Origin: Nocardia araoensis NBRC 100135
GTDB taxonomy: Bacteria; Actinomycetota; Actinomycetes; Mycobacteriales; Mycobacteriaceae
Direction of reading: 5' to 3'
DNA: 64,000 nt
Assembly (NCBI RefSeq): GCF_000308435.1
Contig: NZ_BAFR01000002.1
Span: 1-64,000 of the forward strand
Shown: one piece after another, positions 10,304-19,379 of the stretch
Layout: each line of letters starts with the position of its first letter
Position numbering within the stretch: position 1 is the first letter of the stretch
Translations under genes and position numbers: made by a program
The notes under the pieces: generated by a model
What the model was told of the DNA's origin: nothing
Databases searched by the model: none
What the model saw: the letters and a program-made list of their open reading frames with translations, nothing else

Positions 10304-11203
10304 ATGCAGTGGAAGAAGGTCGTCGCGGCTCTGGGCGCGTCCGCGACCGTGATGTCCGGGCTGGTTTTCGGTAGCGGATCGGTGAGTGCCGCTCCCGGCT
10401 GCCCGAGCCTGTACGTGGTGGCGATCCCGGGTACGTGGGAGACCGGGCATGAGAAGAACCCGCAGCCAGGCATGCTGGCCGGCGTCACCCGTGGTCTACC
10501 CTCCTCCGCGGAGGTCGACTACGTGACCTACGCCGCGACCGCCTTCCCCTGGGAGGGTGAGGTTTACGGCAACTCCAAGAAAGAGGCGGTCGACAACGCG
10601 CGCGGCCTGATCGCGAACATGGCGCAGCAATGCGGCGCGACCAAGATCGCGCTGGTCGGCTACAGCCAGGGCGCGGACGCCGCCGGTGATCTCGCCGCCG
10701 AGATCGGCACGGGTCTCGGTGTGGTGTCGCCCGAGCGCGTCGCCGGTGTCGGCCTGATCTCCGATCCGCGCCGTTCGCCCACCGATATCCAGGTCGGCCC
10801 GGTCGCGCCGGGAGCGGGCGCCGGTGGCCCCCGCGTCGGCGGCTTCGGCTGGGTCAGCGACCGCACCCGCACCATCTGCGCGCTCGACGACCTCTACTGC
10901 GCTACCGCGAGCGAGGACTTCGTCACGCGGTTCGCCGGTTTCCTCGCCCAGGCGTCGGACGCGAACCCGGCCAACATGTGGCGCTACCAGATCGAGGCGG
11001 GCAACATCCTCGGCGACCTGATGAGTTCGGGCGGCGTCCCCGTCCTGCAGGCGCAGCTCACCGACTCGGCCAACGAGCAGCGGGTCAAGGACCTGGAGCG
11101 TTTCTACAAGTCGCAGGCGCACACCCTGTACGGCAGCTACCCCGTGGGTGGCGGCCAGACGGCCATCACCTGGATGCACAACTGGATCGCGGGCATGGCC
11201 TGA
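10304..11203 (+). CDS. Secreted cutinase-family esterase/lipase
   Basis: Serine hydrolase of the cutinase (Culp) family, exported and likely acting on lipid or wax esters. It has 299 residues from ATG 10304 (GGAG 4 nt upstream; a longer upstream frame has no start site). The signal peptide spans about residues 1-29, ending GSVSAAPGCP. The catalytic serine is in GYSQGAD. A Cys-flanked aspartate in ICALDDLYC matches the family Asp, and a histidine in QAHTLYGS is the probable third member of the triad. Cysteine pairs support an oxidised, secreted protein. The gene is single, ended by a strong terminator. Substrate cannot be told from sequence. Confidence 0.88.
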   Translation: MQWKKVVAALGASATVMSGLVFGSGSVSAAPGCPSLYVVAIPGTWETGHEKNPQPGMLAGVTRGLPSSAEVDYVTYAATAFPWEGEVYGNSKKEAVDNARGLIANMAQQCGATKIALVGYSQGADAAGDLAAEIGTGLGVVSPERVAGVGLISDPRRSPTDIQVGPVAPGAGAGGPRVGGFGWVSDRTRTICALDDLYCATASEDFVTRFAGFLAQASDANPANMWRYQIEAGNILGDLMSSGGVPVLQAQLTDSANEQRVKDLERFYKSQAHTLYGSYPVGGGQTAITWMHNWIAGMA

Positions 11204-11220
11204 GCGGCACCGAAACCACA

Positions 11221-11258
11221 GGGCCCGCCTCCGACAACTACGGAGGCGGGCCCTTTTT
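11221..11258 (+). terminator. Terminator of the cutinase gene
   Basis: A 13-bp perfect stem GGGCCCGCCTCCG (11221-11233) / complement (11241-11253), 7-nt loop, then TTTTT. The hairpin also lies just past the stop of the opposing small gene. Confidence 0.88.
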
Positions 11259-11275
11259 CCTATACGGCCTGAGGA

Positions 11276-11593
11276 CTAGCTGGACCCGGTCGGCGGGAGG
11301 ACGTGGAAGAAGTGCTTCTCCCGCGGGCCATCCCGCCGCGGGCCATCCCGCCATGGTCCGTCCGGCCCGCAGTCCGGGCCGTCATGCCGTTCGAAGCGTT
11401 CGAAGTGATGGGGACCGCCGTCGATGTCGGCGCCCTGCTGCGGCGCGTCCACCAGCTGGATCTGGCCTTGGTCGGAGGGGGTTTCGGCAGACGCGGTCCC
11501 GGCGAGGGCCGCGAGCGGGACGGTGATCAGCGCGCCGGCAGCGGCCACCGCGGCCAGACGCCGCAGCGGCGTAACGGTTTTGGAGAGCGACAC
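11276..11593 (-). CDS. Small secreted protein ending in LPPTGSS (tandem paralogue 1)
   Basis: A 105-residue protein from GTG 11593, with AAGGA 7 nt upstream. It begins MSLSKTVTPLRRLAAV and has a signal peptide to about residue 37 (GTASA-ETP). A short QIQLVDAPQQ segment follows, then an Asp/Gly/Pro/His/Arg-rich low-complexity region (DGPxxGP units). It ends exactly in LPPTGSS. LPPTG resembles a sortase LPXTG motif, but no hydrophobic helix or basic tail follows, so it cannot be a normal sortase substrate. It is paralogous to the protein at 11808-12146: same signal peptide, same VDAPQQ segment, same C-terminus. Function is unknown. Confidence 0.7.
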   Translation of the reverse strand: MSLSKTVTPLRRLAAVAAAGALITVPLAALAGTASAETPSDQGQIQLVDAPQQGADIDGGPHHFERFERHDGPDCGPDGPWRDGPRRDGPREKHFFHVLPPTGSS

Positions 11594-11706
11594 GGAATTC
11601 CTTTCTCTCGAACCGTGAGTCGCTGTTCGGCAGCGGCTCACCGGTCCTATCGAAGATTCCGTCACTGGGACATCGGTGCGACAGGCCTGGCAATCGGCTG
11701 TGAATC
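11591..11706 (-). repeat. Duplicated upstream region, copy A
   Basis: The region before the first LPPTGSS gene is closely similar to 12144-12257. Shared blocks include CACGGAATTCCTTTC at the start codon, GATTCCGTCACTGGGACA and GGCAATCG (plus-strand reading). Promoter and ribosome binding site were therefore duplicated together with the gene. Confidence 0.75.
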
Positions 11707-11743
11707 CACAGCGCTCGTCGACGTCGTCGGCCGGACCCGGCGC

Positions 11744-11792
11744 CGAAACCGCAGGGCCCCCCTCTGGATTCGAGGCGGGCCCTGCGGTTTCG
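11744..11792 (-). terminator. Hairpin terminator after tandem small gene 2
   Basis: A perfect 16-bp stem, CGAAACCGCAGGGCCC (11744-11759) with its complement (11777-11792), plus an inner CCTC/GAGG helix. It lies 15 nt downstream of the stop of the 11808-12146 gene. No clear T-run, so termination is inferred from stem strength. Confidence 0.65.
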
Positions 11793-11807
11793 ATGTAACG
11801 GGTCGGG

Positions 11808-12146
11808 TCAGCTCGACCCGGTCGGCGGCAGGAATTGCTGCTGCGGTGCCGGGCCATCCTGCCGCGGACCGTCGTTCGGTCCGCGGTCGGGCCCGTTGTC
11901 CGGGCCATGGCCCGGCCCGTTGTCCGGTCCGCGGCCCTGATCGTCACGCCGTCCGTCGCGGTCGAACTGGCGATCGTGGTCGGCGACCTGCTGCGGAGCG
12001 TCCACCACCTGCACCACGCCAGGGGCCGCCGGAGTCTCGGCGGATGCGGTCGCTGCGAGAGCTCCCAGCGGGAGGGTGATCAGCGCACCGGCTACGGCCA
12101 CGCCGGCGAGGCGACGCAGGGGCGTAGCACTTTTGAAGAGCGACAC
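11808..12146 (-). CDS. Small secreted protein ending in LPPTGSS (tandem paralogue 2)
   Basis: A 112-residue protein from GTG 12146, with the same AAGGA-ATTCC-GTG start context as its neighbour. Signal peptide to about residue 37 (ATASA-ETP), then VVQVVDAPQQ, then a hydrophilic repeat region of GPDNGP-type units (about residues 60-100). A Gln-rich turn and terminal LPPTGSS close it. Longer upstream frames on this strand overlap the histidine phosphatase gene and are not credible. Each copy has its own upstream region and hairpin, so the pair looks like a gene duplication rather than an operon. Secretion is clear; the role is not. Confidence 0.7.
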   Translation of the reverse strand: MSLFKSATPLRRLAGVAVAGALITLPLGALAATASAETPAAPGVVQVVDAPQQVADHDRQFDRDGRRDDQGRGPDNGPGHGPDNGPDRGPNDGPRQDGPAPQQQFLPPTGSS

Positions 12147-12257
12147 GGAATTCCTTTCGTTGGGACCGTGGGCCGCCGATCGGAGCGGCTCACGTGTCCT
12201 ATTCCAGATTCCGTCACTGGGACACCGGTGCGATCGGACTGGCAATCGACTGTGAGT
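12144..12257 (-). repeat. Duplicated upstream region, copy B
   Basis: Counterpart of 11591-11706, lying before the second LPPTGSS gene. The blocks occur in the same order and spacing, with scattered substitutions. Confidence 0.75.
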
Positions 12258-12259
12258 GG

Positions 12260-12874
12260 TCAGCTCGCGCCGATATTGCGCGGCAACAGGTCCCAGACGT
12301 GCCCGTTCTCGTTGACGGTGGCGGCCGTGCGGCGCCCCGTGCGGGAGAACAGGATGCGGGTGATCGAGCAGTAGTCGATGGGGAAGGTCAGCGGCCGCTC
12401 CAGCCCGAGCACCTCTTGCAGCAGCACGTTGATCACACCGCCGTGCGCGAAGACGACGACAGTGTCGGCCGGATCCGTGGCCGTGACGATATCGGTGACC
12501 GCGGCATGCACCCTGGCCTTGAAGGCCGCACCGTCCACCTGTACCGGAAGATGCCCGGCCTTGATCCGGTCGTAGGCGTCGCGGAATTCGATCTTGGCGT
12601 CCTCGATGGGGATGTAGGCCGGCAGATCGCGATCGTATTCGGCGAGGTCGTCGACGACATCGACGCCGAGCCCCAGTTTCACGGCGGTCGGGGCCGCGGT
12701 CTCCCGAGCCCGGCGCTGCGGGCTGCTCACCACCCGGGAGATCCGGTGATGTCCGAGCGCCGCGGGCACCCGCTCGGCCTGCTCCACCCCCACCGGGGCC
12801 AACTCCGGATCGGCGGGCCCACCCGAACTCAGCATCCGGACCGGCTGGGCATGGCGAACGAGAATCAACTGCAC
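12260..12874 (-). CDS. Histidine phosphatase family protein
   Basis: Phosphoglycerate-mutase-like phosphatase of 204 residues. The N-terminal RHG-type motif is LVRHAQP, with the histidine that would be phosphorylated. The second catalytic histidine is in FAHGGVINVLL, and SSPQRRARETA carries the family arginines. GTG 12874 puts the catalytic strand at the very N-terminus, as usual; GTG 12883 would add three residues. Neither has a strong ribosome binding site. It stands divergent from the Uma2 gene. Substrate is unknown; members act on sugar phosphates, phospholipids or phosphoproteins. Confidence 0.85.
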   Translation of the reverse strand: MQLILVRHAQPVRMLSSGGPADPELAPVGVEQAERVPAALGHHRISRVVSSPQRRARETAAPTAVKLGLGVDVVDDLAEYDRDLPAYIPIEDAKIEFRDAYDRIKAGHLPVQVDGAAFKARVHAAVTDIVTATDPADTVVVFAHGGVINVLLQEVLGLERPLTFPIDYCSITRILFSRTGRRTAATVNENGHVWDLLPRNIGAS

Positions 12875-12963
12875 GCACCCCACTCTGCCGCATACCCCTG
12901 GACCACTCGATCCGGCCCCGGCAACCCATCGTCCGACCCACTAGGGGGTGACATACTCGAACC

Positions 12964-13542
12964 ATGACCGTCGAGCCGTTTCCGCAGTGGCTGCGCCCGC
13001 CGCCGGGCGGGTTCGTAGCCGAGGATCTCGATCGCCTGCCAGACCTTCCCCCACACACCGAGTTGATCGACGGGAGTCTCGTCTTCGTGAGTCCGCAGGC
13101 GAAGTTCCACATGTTGGTGATCACGCTGCTCGACTCCGCGCTTCGTCACTTCGCCCCTGCGCACCTGCGGGTGCGGCGGGAGATGACGGTGACGCTCGGG
13201 CGGGACCAGCGCCCGGAACCCGACCTGATCGTCATCCACGCCGACCGTGACGGCGGTCCCGAACTCACTTCGTACCTCGCCGATGACGTCGTCTTGGCAG
13301 TCGAGGTGGTGTCGGCGGAATCCCGTACCCGGGATCGGGAGCGTAAGCCGCAACTGTATGCCCGAGCGGGGATCGCGCATTTCTGGCGAGTCGAGAACGT
13401 GGACGGCCGACCGGTCGCCTACGTCTACGAACTGGATCCGGCCACTAAGACTTTTGCGCTTACCGGAATTCACCACGATCGCCTGAAGCTGACCGTGCCG
13501 TTCGATATGGACGTCGATCTCACCGAGATCGATCGGCTCTAG
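12964..13542 (+). CDS. Uma2 family (DUF820) putative endonuclease
   Basis: A 192-residue PD-(D/E)XK-fold protein. The motif residues are visible: Asp in RPEPDLIVI, Glu in LAVEVVSAES, and the RKPQLYARAGIAHFW helix with its lysine. Uma2 proteins are abundant in cyanobacteria and actinobacteria but have no firmly established function. The start ATG 12964 has a CATACT -10-like element 6 nt upstream, suggesting a leaderless message. The gene is convergent with the small membrane protein gene, with a shared hairpin between. No toxin partner or restriction gene is adjacent. Confidence 0.85.
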   Translation: MTVEPFPQWLRPPPGGFVAEDLDRLPDLPPHTELIDGSLVFVSPQAKFHMLVITLLDSALRHFAPAHLRVRREMTVTLGRDQRPEPDLIVIHADRDGGPELTSYLADDVVLAVEVVSAESRTRDRERKPQLYARAGIAHFWRVENVDGRPVAYVYELDPATKTFALTGIHHDRLKLTVPFDMDVDLTEIDRL

Positions 13543-13552
13543 ACCACAGCAA

Positions 13553-13589
13553 CGACGGCCCGGTTCGCATAGTCCGAGCCGGGCCGTCG
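13553..13589. terminator. Bidirectional hairpin between convergent genes
   Basis: An 11-bp perfect stem, CGACGGCCCGG (13553-13563) with its complement ending at 13589. It lies between the Uma2 stop (13542) and the opposing stop (13600). Confidence 0.75.
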
Positions 13590-13599
13590 AAGTCTGCCG

Positions 13600-13812
13600 T
13601 CAGTTGTTCTTCCTGCGTTTCGTCAGCAGGTAGATGCCGCCGATGATCAGGGCGACCACCAGCAGGCAGCAGAGCGCGCCGATGATCAGGCCGCCGCCGC
13701 CCCTGCTCTTCTTCTTTTTGGCGGCCAACTCCAGCGCGGAATTCCACGTGTCGGGGCTGGCCCACACGGAATGGTCCAGCAGACTCGCGTTCGTCAGCAG
13801 GTCAAGGTACAT
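13600..13812 (-). CDS. Small single-pass membrane protein
   Basis: A 70-residue protein from ATG 13812, with AAGGGG 8 nt upstream. The N-terminal half is soluble (DNA-binding or enzyme motifs absent). A KKKKSRGGGG linker leads to one hydrophobic helix of about 23 residues (LIIGALCCLLVVALIIGG), followed by KRRKNN. The basic residues on both sides make the topology ambiguous. It lies between the Uma2 gene and lysX, 102 nt after the lysX stop on the same strand, so it could be co-transcribed with lysX. Function unknown. Confidence 0.65.
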   Translation of the reverse strand: MYLDLLTNASLLDHSVWASPDTWNSALELAAKKKKSRGGGGLIIGALCCLLVVALIIGGIYLLTKRRKNN

Positions 13813-13914
13813 ATTCGAACCCCTTGGTGTGTCGCGGCCTCCTCCCGGAGCCGAATCTCCAAGGGTAGCGGTCCGATTCGCTCGATGAGAACCCTTCCGG
13901 GACGAAGGCTCGCC

Positions 13915-16900
13915 TCAGCGCGGTTTCACCAAGGGGAACGGCAGCGTCTCGCGAATGCTGCGTCCGGTGATCAGCATGACGATTCTGTCCACGCCCATGC
14001 CGAGCCCGCCGGTCGGCGGCATGGCGTGCTCGAGCGCCTGCAAGAAGTCCTCGTCGAGTTCCATCGCCTCCGGATCACCATTGGCCGCGAGCAGCGACTG
14101 CTCGGTAAGCCTGCGGCGCTGCTCCACCGGGTCGGTGAGTTCGCTGTAGGCGGTGCCGAGTTCGACGCCCCAGGCGACCAGGTCCCAGCGCTCGGCCACG
14201 CCGGGGATGCTCCGGTGCTGTCTGGTCAAGGGGGACACCGAAGTCGGGAAGTCGATGTAGAAAGTGGGCTCCTGGGTGTGCGATTCGACCAGGTGCTCGT
14301 ACATTTCCAGCACCACCTGACCTGCGTCCCAGCCGTGCTGATAGGGCACCTCGGCCTTTTCGCACAGCGCGCGCAGCTCCTCGATGTCGGTCTCGGGGGT
14401 GATATCCGCGCCGACCGCGTCCGACACCGCGCCGTGTACCGTTCGCACCCGCCAGTCGCCGGAGATGTCCACCTCTTCGAAGGTGCCGTCTCCGTTGGGC
14501 CGCAGGGCCACCATGGCGCCGTTGGCCGCGAGCGCGGCATTCTGGATCAGCCTTCGGCAGGTGTGCATCATGCGCTCGTAGTCGCTGTGCGCCTCGTAGG
14601 CCTCGAGAATGGTGAACTCGGGATTGTGGCTGAAGTCGACGCCCTCGTTGCGGAAGGTGCGCCCGATCTCGAACACCTTCTCCATTCCGCCGACGCACAG
14701 CCGCTTCAGATACAGCTCGGGGGCGATCCGCAGGTACAGGTCGAGGTCGTAGGCGTTGATGTGGGTGAGGAACGGCGTGGCGTTGGCGCCGCCGTGCACC
14801 TGTTGCAGGATCGGCGTCTCCACTTCCAGGTAACCCAGGGAGTTCAGCGAGTCCCGCAGCGAGCGCACCACCGCACTTCGCTTGGCCAGCACCTCGCGGA
14901 TCTCGGTGTTGATCGCCATGTCGACGTAGCGGTGCCGCACCCTGGCCTCGGGATCGGCCAGACCCTTCCATTTGTCCGGCAGCGGGTGCAGGCACTTGCC
15001 CAGCATCCGCCAGTCCGCCGCGAGCAGCGAGAGCTCACCGCGCCTGCTGGCTCCGATCTGACCGCTCACCTCGATCAGGTCGCCGAGGTCGAAGAACTCG
15101 CCGAACTCGGCGCTGCGTTCGGCGCCGACCCGGTCGCGATCGATCACCAGCTGGATGTCGTCGGTCCAGTCGCGGACCACGGCGAAGATCACGCCGCCGT
15201 AGTCGCGGATGCGCAGCAGTCTGCCGCAGATCCGGACCGTGGTCCCGCGCGGCGAACGCCGCGCGTCGGCCACGGTATGCGTCGGCGGGTAGGCGACCGG
15301 ATACGGCTCGATGCCCACACCGGTCATGCGCGTCAGCTTGTCCATGCGTACGCGGACCTGTTCGGGCCTGCGCGGCAACTGCTCGGCAGCCTCGTGCTCG
15401 GGGATCTCCGGCGGTCTGCCGTCGGCGTGCAGACCCGTCACGCCCGCGGGCACCGCGACATGCTCGCCGGTGTGGATCGCGGTGTCCGGCTCCTTGCCGA
15501 ACCGGGGGAGGAAACCCTCCGCCAGCGCGCTGGCCAACGCGACGCGTGGCAGGTGCCTGCGCTCTTCGAACAGGAAGAACCGGGGCACCCAGTACGGCTG
15601 GTACTTCACATTCGAGCGATACAGCGCCTCCAGCTGCCACCAGCGGGAGAAGAACAGCAGCACGCCGCGCCACAAGCGAAGCACGGGCCCGGCCCCGATC
15701 CGGCCGCCCTCCTCGAACACCGACCGGAACACCGCAAAGTTCAGCGACACCTTGGTGATGCCGTACAGCTCGGAGTTCAGCGCGAGCTGCGAGATCATCA
15801 GCTCCATCACGCCGTTGGGGCCCACGGGATCGCGGCGCATCAACTCCAGCGAGACGCCGGTGCGGCCCCACGGCACCAGTGACAGCATGCCGAGCACCCG
15901 GTCCTGCGGATTGACGGCCTCGACCAGCAAGCAGTCGCCGTCCAGCGAGTCGCCCAACCGGCCCAGCGCCATGGAGAACCCGCGCTCGGTCTCGGTGTCG
16001 CGCCAGGCGTCGGCGCGGGCGATGACCCGGGCGAACTCCTCGGCGGGGATATCGCGATGCCTGCGGATACGGACCACGACACCGTGCTTGCGCAGCCGGT
16101 TCGCCGCCTGACGCACCGGCTTCATCTCGGGCCCGGCCAGCGAGAAATTCCTGGTGTCCAGGATCGCCTCGTCGCCGAGGCGCAACGCGGAAAGACCAGC
16201 GCGCCGATAGGCCGTCGCTCCGAGTTCGCTCGCGCCCATCACCGCCGGAGCCCAGCCGAATTGATCGGCCTGACGCAGCCAGGCGTCGATCGCTTGCGGC
16301 CACGCCTCCCTGATGCCGATCGGGTCACCGCTGGCCAGGGAGACGCCCAGCTCGACTCGATAGGTCACCGCCGCCTTGCCGCTGGGCGCGAACACCACCC
16401 CCTTGTCGCGGCGGGTGGCGAAGTAGCCGAGCGAATCCTCCACGTCCGAGCGCTCCAGCAGCCCCCCGGATCGCCGACTCGTCGGTGCCGGTCATCGCGT
16501 TCGCCGCGCGCTGTGAGCGCAGCAGGATGACCACCGCGGCCAGCAGCGCGATCGCGCCGAACAGGCCGAGCAGGAAGTTGACGAACGGCCGCGGATGTCC
16601 GTCGAAGTGCTCGTTGTCCGCCAGCACCGCCGCGGTCACGCGGTAGACCGCCCACCCCGGCCGCTGCACGCCCCGCGGAAGACTGCCGGGGAACAGTTCC
16701 ACCAGCCCCCAGCCCAGCAGCGCGCCGATCGCCAGTCCGCCGACCAGCACGCCGAGCGCCTTCCACCCGGCGCCGCGGCGCACCTTGGTGTAGAACTCCG
16801 GCCATGCCGCGATGAGCACGCCGATCACGGCCAGGTGCACCACCATCGCCACCAGCGCGTGAATACTGCCGCGGTCGGCGAACGTGACGGCGTTGACCGC

Positions 16901-17239
16901 CGTGTAGATCCCGAGATAACCGATCAGCAACCACCAGGCGATCCGTTTGCGGCTGGAGATCGCACCGGCGGTCAACCCGACCACCAGCGCCCACATCAGG
17001 TTCGTGTCCGGCGCGTCGAAGTAATAGGCATCGATATAACGGCGCGGCACCTGGGTCAGGAAACGCAGTGCGGGGGAAAGGCTCCAGAGGAAGCACGCCA
17101 CCGCGAATACACCGAGCGTCAACCCCGCGATATGCGGCACTTCCGAAAGGCGTCCGTGACCTCGGTGCGGAACCGGCGGAGTGGGTTTATCCGCGGGTGG
17201 TCCGGTGTCGAGGTGTTGCTGGGCTTGCGTGGAGGTCAC
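13915..17239 (-). pseudogene. lysX: lysX, lysyl-phosphatidylglycerol synthase/lysyl-tRNA synthetase, frameshifted
   Basis: LysX charges tRNA-Lys and transfers lysine to phosphatidylglycerol, giving cationic-peptide resistance. The N-terminal frame (GTG 17239 to about 16467) encodes several membrane helices ([38 protein letters not shown]) and ends [11 protein letters not shown]. The next frame (to 13915) encodes the DUF2156/MprF-like transferase domain ([15 protein letters not shown]), an OB-fold domain and a class-II LysRS domain. LysRS motifs are visible (FRNEG in motif 2, GMGVDRI in motif 3). The frames join at a G6 run (C6 at 16462-16467). Removing one G restores ...[15 protein letters not shown] and a single frame of 1107 residues, normal for the family. 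Either a sequencing indel or a true frameshift; the rest is intact. Confidence 0.85.
16462..16467 (-). other. Frameshift site in lysX (G6 homopolymer)
   Basis: C6 on the plus strand (G6 in the coding sense). With five G the codons read through from the membrane part into the transferase part; with six they do not. The N-terminal frame continues out of phase to a stop at 16325. Confidence 0.85.
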
Positions 17240-17247
17240 GGAACCAG

Positions 17248-17276
17248 TGTGTACGTGAGTGTGTCGGATTTGCCAA
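17248..17276 (-). promoter_or_regulatory. Predicted lysX promoter
   Basis: On the minus strand TTGGCA (17276-17271) and TACACA (17253-17248) are separated by exactly 17 bp. The -10 ends 8 nt before the GTG at 17239, so the transcript would be leaderless or nearly so. This supports the choice of GTG 17239, which has no ribosome binding site. Confidence 0.55.
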
Positions 17277-17531
17277 GCCTGCGGCGCGCGTGTTCGTGTG
17301 GTATTCGCGCGGCCAGGGCATTCGTCGCGGCGTGGTCGCCACCGGGTAGAGCCGGAAACCAACTTTCTCGATTGTGCGCCGACCTGGACGGAGCCGTCAG
17401 CCGAATCGCGAGAATTCGGCGTCAGCGGTGGATTTCCGCACGGCGCCGCGATTCCGATGGGTTGCCCGGAGATCGCTGGTGATGTGGGGCGGTTGTCGGC
17501 GAGTTGGGATGGGGGAGTATGTATCTAGTTC

Positions 17532-17750
17532 ATGTCGGAACCAGTCGAAGTACCGATCGATGACGACGTTATTCGACTCGGCCAGTTTCTGAAGCTGGCC
17601 AACCTGATCGATTCGGGTTCGGAGGCGAAGACGGTGATCGCCGCCGGATTGGTGCGGGTGAACGACGAAGTGGAACTGCGGCGCGGGCGGCAACTGCACA
17701 TCGGTGATGTGGTCGCTCTCGCCGGTCACAAGGCGATCGTGTCCGCCTGA
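17532..17750 (+). CDS. S4 RNA-binding domain protein (YaaA-like)
   Basis: A 72-residue protein consisting almost only of an S4 RNA-binding fold. The helix IRLGQFLKLANLIDSGSEAK is followed by the AAGLVRVNDEVELRRGRQL hairpin typical of YaaA/RlbA-like S4 proteins. Such proteins bind structured RNA, often ribosomal or tRNA. A GGGGGAG lies about 15 nt before ATG 17532. It is divergent from lysX and convergent with rraA. Family assignment is firm; the RNA partner is unknown. Confidence 0.85.
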   Translation: MSEPVEVPIDDDVIRLGQFLKLANLIDSGSEAKTVIAAGLVRVNDEVELRRGRQLHIGDVVALAGHKAIVSA

Positions 17751-17789
17751 CCACTGCGGGTGCGGCGGCAGGCGCGCCGCCGCACCGGC

Positions 17790-18278
17790 TCAGTCCTCGG
17801 CGCGTACCACGATGCCGTCGTGATCGCTGTAGAGCATGTCGCCGGGGACGAAGGTGACCCCGCCGAACTCGACCGGCACGTCGCGGTCGCCGCTGCCGGT
17901 CTGCGTGCTCTTGCGGGGGTTGGTGCCCAGCGCTTTGATGCCGATGTCCAGGGTGCGCAGGATGGCGGAGTCGCGAACGGCGCCGTTGACGATGACCCCG
18001 GCCCAGCCGTTCTCGACGCCGCGCCCGGCGATGATGTCGCCGACCAGCGCCGTGTGCACGCTCGCACCGCCGTCGACCACGAGCACCTTGCCCTCGCCCG
18101 GCTCGCCGAGCGTCTGCTTGACCAGCAGATTGTCCTGGAAGCAACGGATCGTGGTGATGCGTCCGGAGAACGCGGCCCGCCCGCCGAACTGGAGGAACTG
18201 CGTGTCGCAGCTGCGGATCTCCGGGCCGATCTCGTCGGCCAGGTCGGCGGTGGCGATGACATTCTGCGATTCGGGCAT
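17790..18278 (-). CDS. rraA: RraA family protein (RNase E activity regulator A-like)
   Basis: A 162-residue RraA/HMG-aldolase-fold protein, close to the 161 residues of E. coli RraA. ATG 18278 was chosen over the upstream frame because [18 protein letters not shown] aligns with the normal N-terminus. The conserved blocks [14 protein letters not shown] and [14 protein letters not shown] form the glycine-rich trimer active-site region. In E. coli the protein inhibits RNase E. In actinobacteria members may instead be 4-hydroxy-4-methyl-2-oxoglutarate aldolase-like, and sequence alone does not separate the two. The gene is monocistronic and convergent with the S4 gene. Confidence 0.88.
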   Translation of the reverse strand: MPESQNVIATADLADEIGPEIRSCDTQFLQFGGRAAFSGRITTIRCFQDNLLVKQTLGEPGEGKVLVVDGGASVHTALVGDIIAGRGVENGWAGVIVNGAVRDSAILRTLDIGIKALGTNPRKSTQTGSGDRDVPVEFGGVTFVPGDMLYSDHDGIVVRAED

Positions 18279-18516
18279 GTGGTTATTTTCCAGCGCCCGC
18301 GGCGCCGGCTGTTCGCGGGGCTCTGTTTGATTTGCCGCGACTGCGTCGCGGCGTGTTCGCGGCCCCTTATGGCTCGGACCCGGTGCCATTGGTTGTGAGC
18401 CGGGCGGCGATCGGTCGGGCTCATCTCGCTCGAACCGGAAGCTGAGCCGGCCGGTGGCCGTCGGGCGTCCTCGCGCGTGGTTGTTCGGCGCGCGTCACTT
18501 CTCGATGGCGGCGGCG

Positions 18517-18882
18517 TTATCTGTGGCCGTAGCGCAGTTCGTAGAGGTCGCGGTCGTGGTCGGTGCACTTTCCGTGGTCGACCAGTTCGGCGTCCAGGCC
18601 GTGCTGGACCAGACGGAAGCGACGCCAGACGTAGCTCAGCGCGACCGTGAAGACGACCAGCGGAACGATCATCATCACGATCAAGCCGATCTTCAGCGGC
18701 ATCGGCCCGGGGAACAGCAGCACCAGGGCGAAGAACGGGATGATCGGCCCGAGAAAACGGACGAGATAGCGTTCCATGGCCCCGTGTCCCACGAGGTCGT
18801 GGACAACCCACTCGTGCAGCTCCTCGGGGAGCTCGCGGCCCAGGTCATAGGCGACCCGCTGCCTGAACGTGGGGGTTTTCAT
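18517..18882 (-). CDS. DUF5313 membrane protein (paralogue 1)
   Basis: A 121-residue protein with a conserved amphipathic N-terminus (TPTFRQRVAYDLGRELPEE...WV..DL). Two hydrophobic segments (IIPFFALVLLFPGPMPL and IGLIVMMIVPLVVFTVAL) follow, then a cytoplasmic tail RRFRLVQHGLD. This is the DUF5313 pattern found in Mycobacteriales. It lies 50 nt downstream of a paralogue with the same layout, so the two are a tandem duplication. Function unknown. Confidence 0.8.
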   Translation of the reverse strand: MKTPTFRQRVAYDLGRELPEELHEWVVHDLVGHGAMERYLVRFLGPIIPFFALVLLFPGPMPLKIGLIVMMIVPLVVFTVALSYVWRRFRLVQHGLDAELVDHGKCTDHDRDLYELRYGHR

Positions 18883-18932
18883 GTCTCTAGGCTATGCCCG
18901 TGATATAAGCCACCGCCAGGTCTCGATACGGG

Positions 18933-19307
18933 TCAACCGCGCCCGTGTCTGCGCTCGTAGTCCAGGCGTTCGCGCTCGTCCCGGCGGCGGGCGTCGGCAT
19001 CCGCGAGCGTGGGGTCGAGACCGTGCTTGATCAGCCGATGGCGCCGGTAGACGTACAGCAGCGCCACCGTGAAGTAGATCAGCGGGATGTACAGCAGCGC
19101 CATCATCGCCAGACCCATCCACAAGGGGCCGGGCAGCAACAGGAACAGGCAGAGCACCGGAAGCACGGGCACCAGGAACCGCAGCAGGTAACGCCGCGTA
19201 GCGCCCGGCCCGACCAGATCCTCCCGCACCCAATCGGACATCGATTCCGGCAGCGTCCGGCCGAAGATGTAACCGATCCGCTGTCCGAACGAGGGTGTAG
19301 CGCTCAC
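18933..19307 (-). CDS. DUF5313 membrane protein (paralogue 2)
   Basis: A 124-residue protein from GTG 19307 (GGAGGG directly before it, spacing unusually short). N-terminus TPSFGQRIGYIFGRTLPES aligns with its neighbour's, which supports this start. Two hydrophobic segments, then RRHRLIKHGLDPTLADADARRRDERERLDYERR. The tail is more acidic and basic than in paralogue 1. Same strand and 50-nt spacing argue for co-transcription. Confidence 0.8.
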   Translation of the reverse strand: MSATPSFGQRIGYIFGRTLPESMSDWVREDLVGPGATRRYLLRFLVPVLPVLCLFLLLPGPLWMGLAMMALLYIPLIYFTVALLYVYRRHRLIKHGLDPTLADADARRRDERERLDYERRHGRG

Positions 19308-19379
19308 CCCTCCAGCATCCCGACCCCGCCAGCACCGGCGCAACCGGATCCGCCCCGCATCGGCGGGGTAGCCGGAACC

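Noticed and set aside
13805..13815. GGTTCGAAT, like a tRNA T-loop
   Set aside because: No acceptor stem, D-arm or anticodon arm around it; it overlaps the start region of the small membrane protein.
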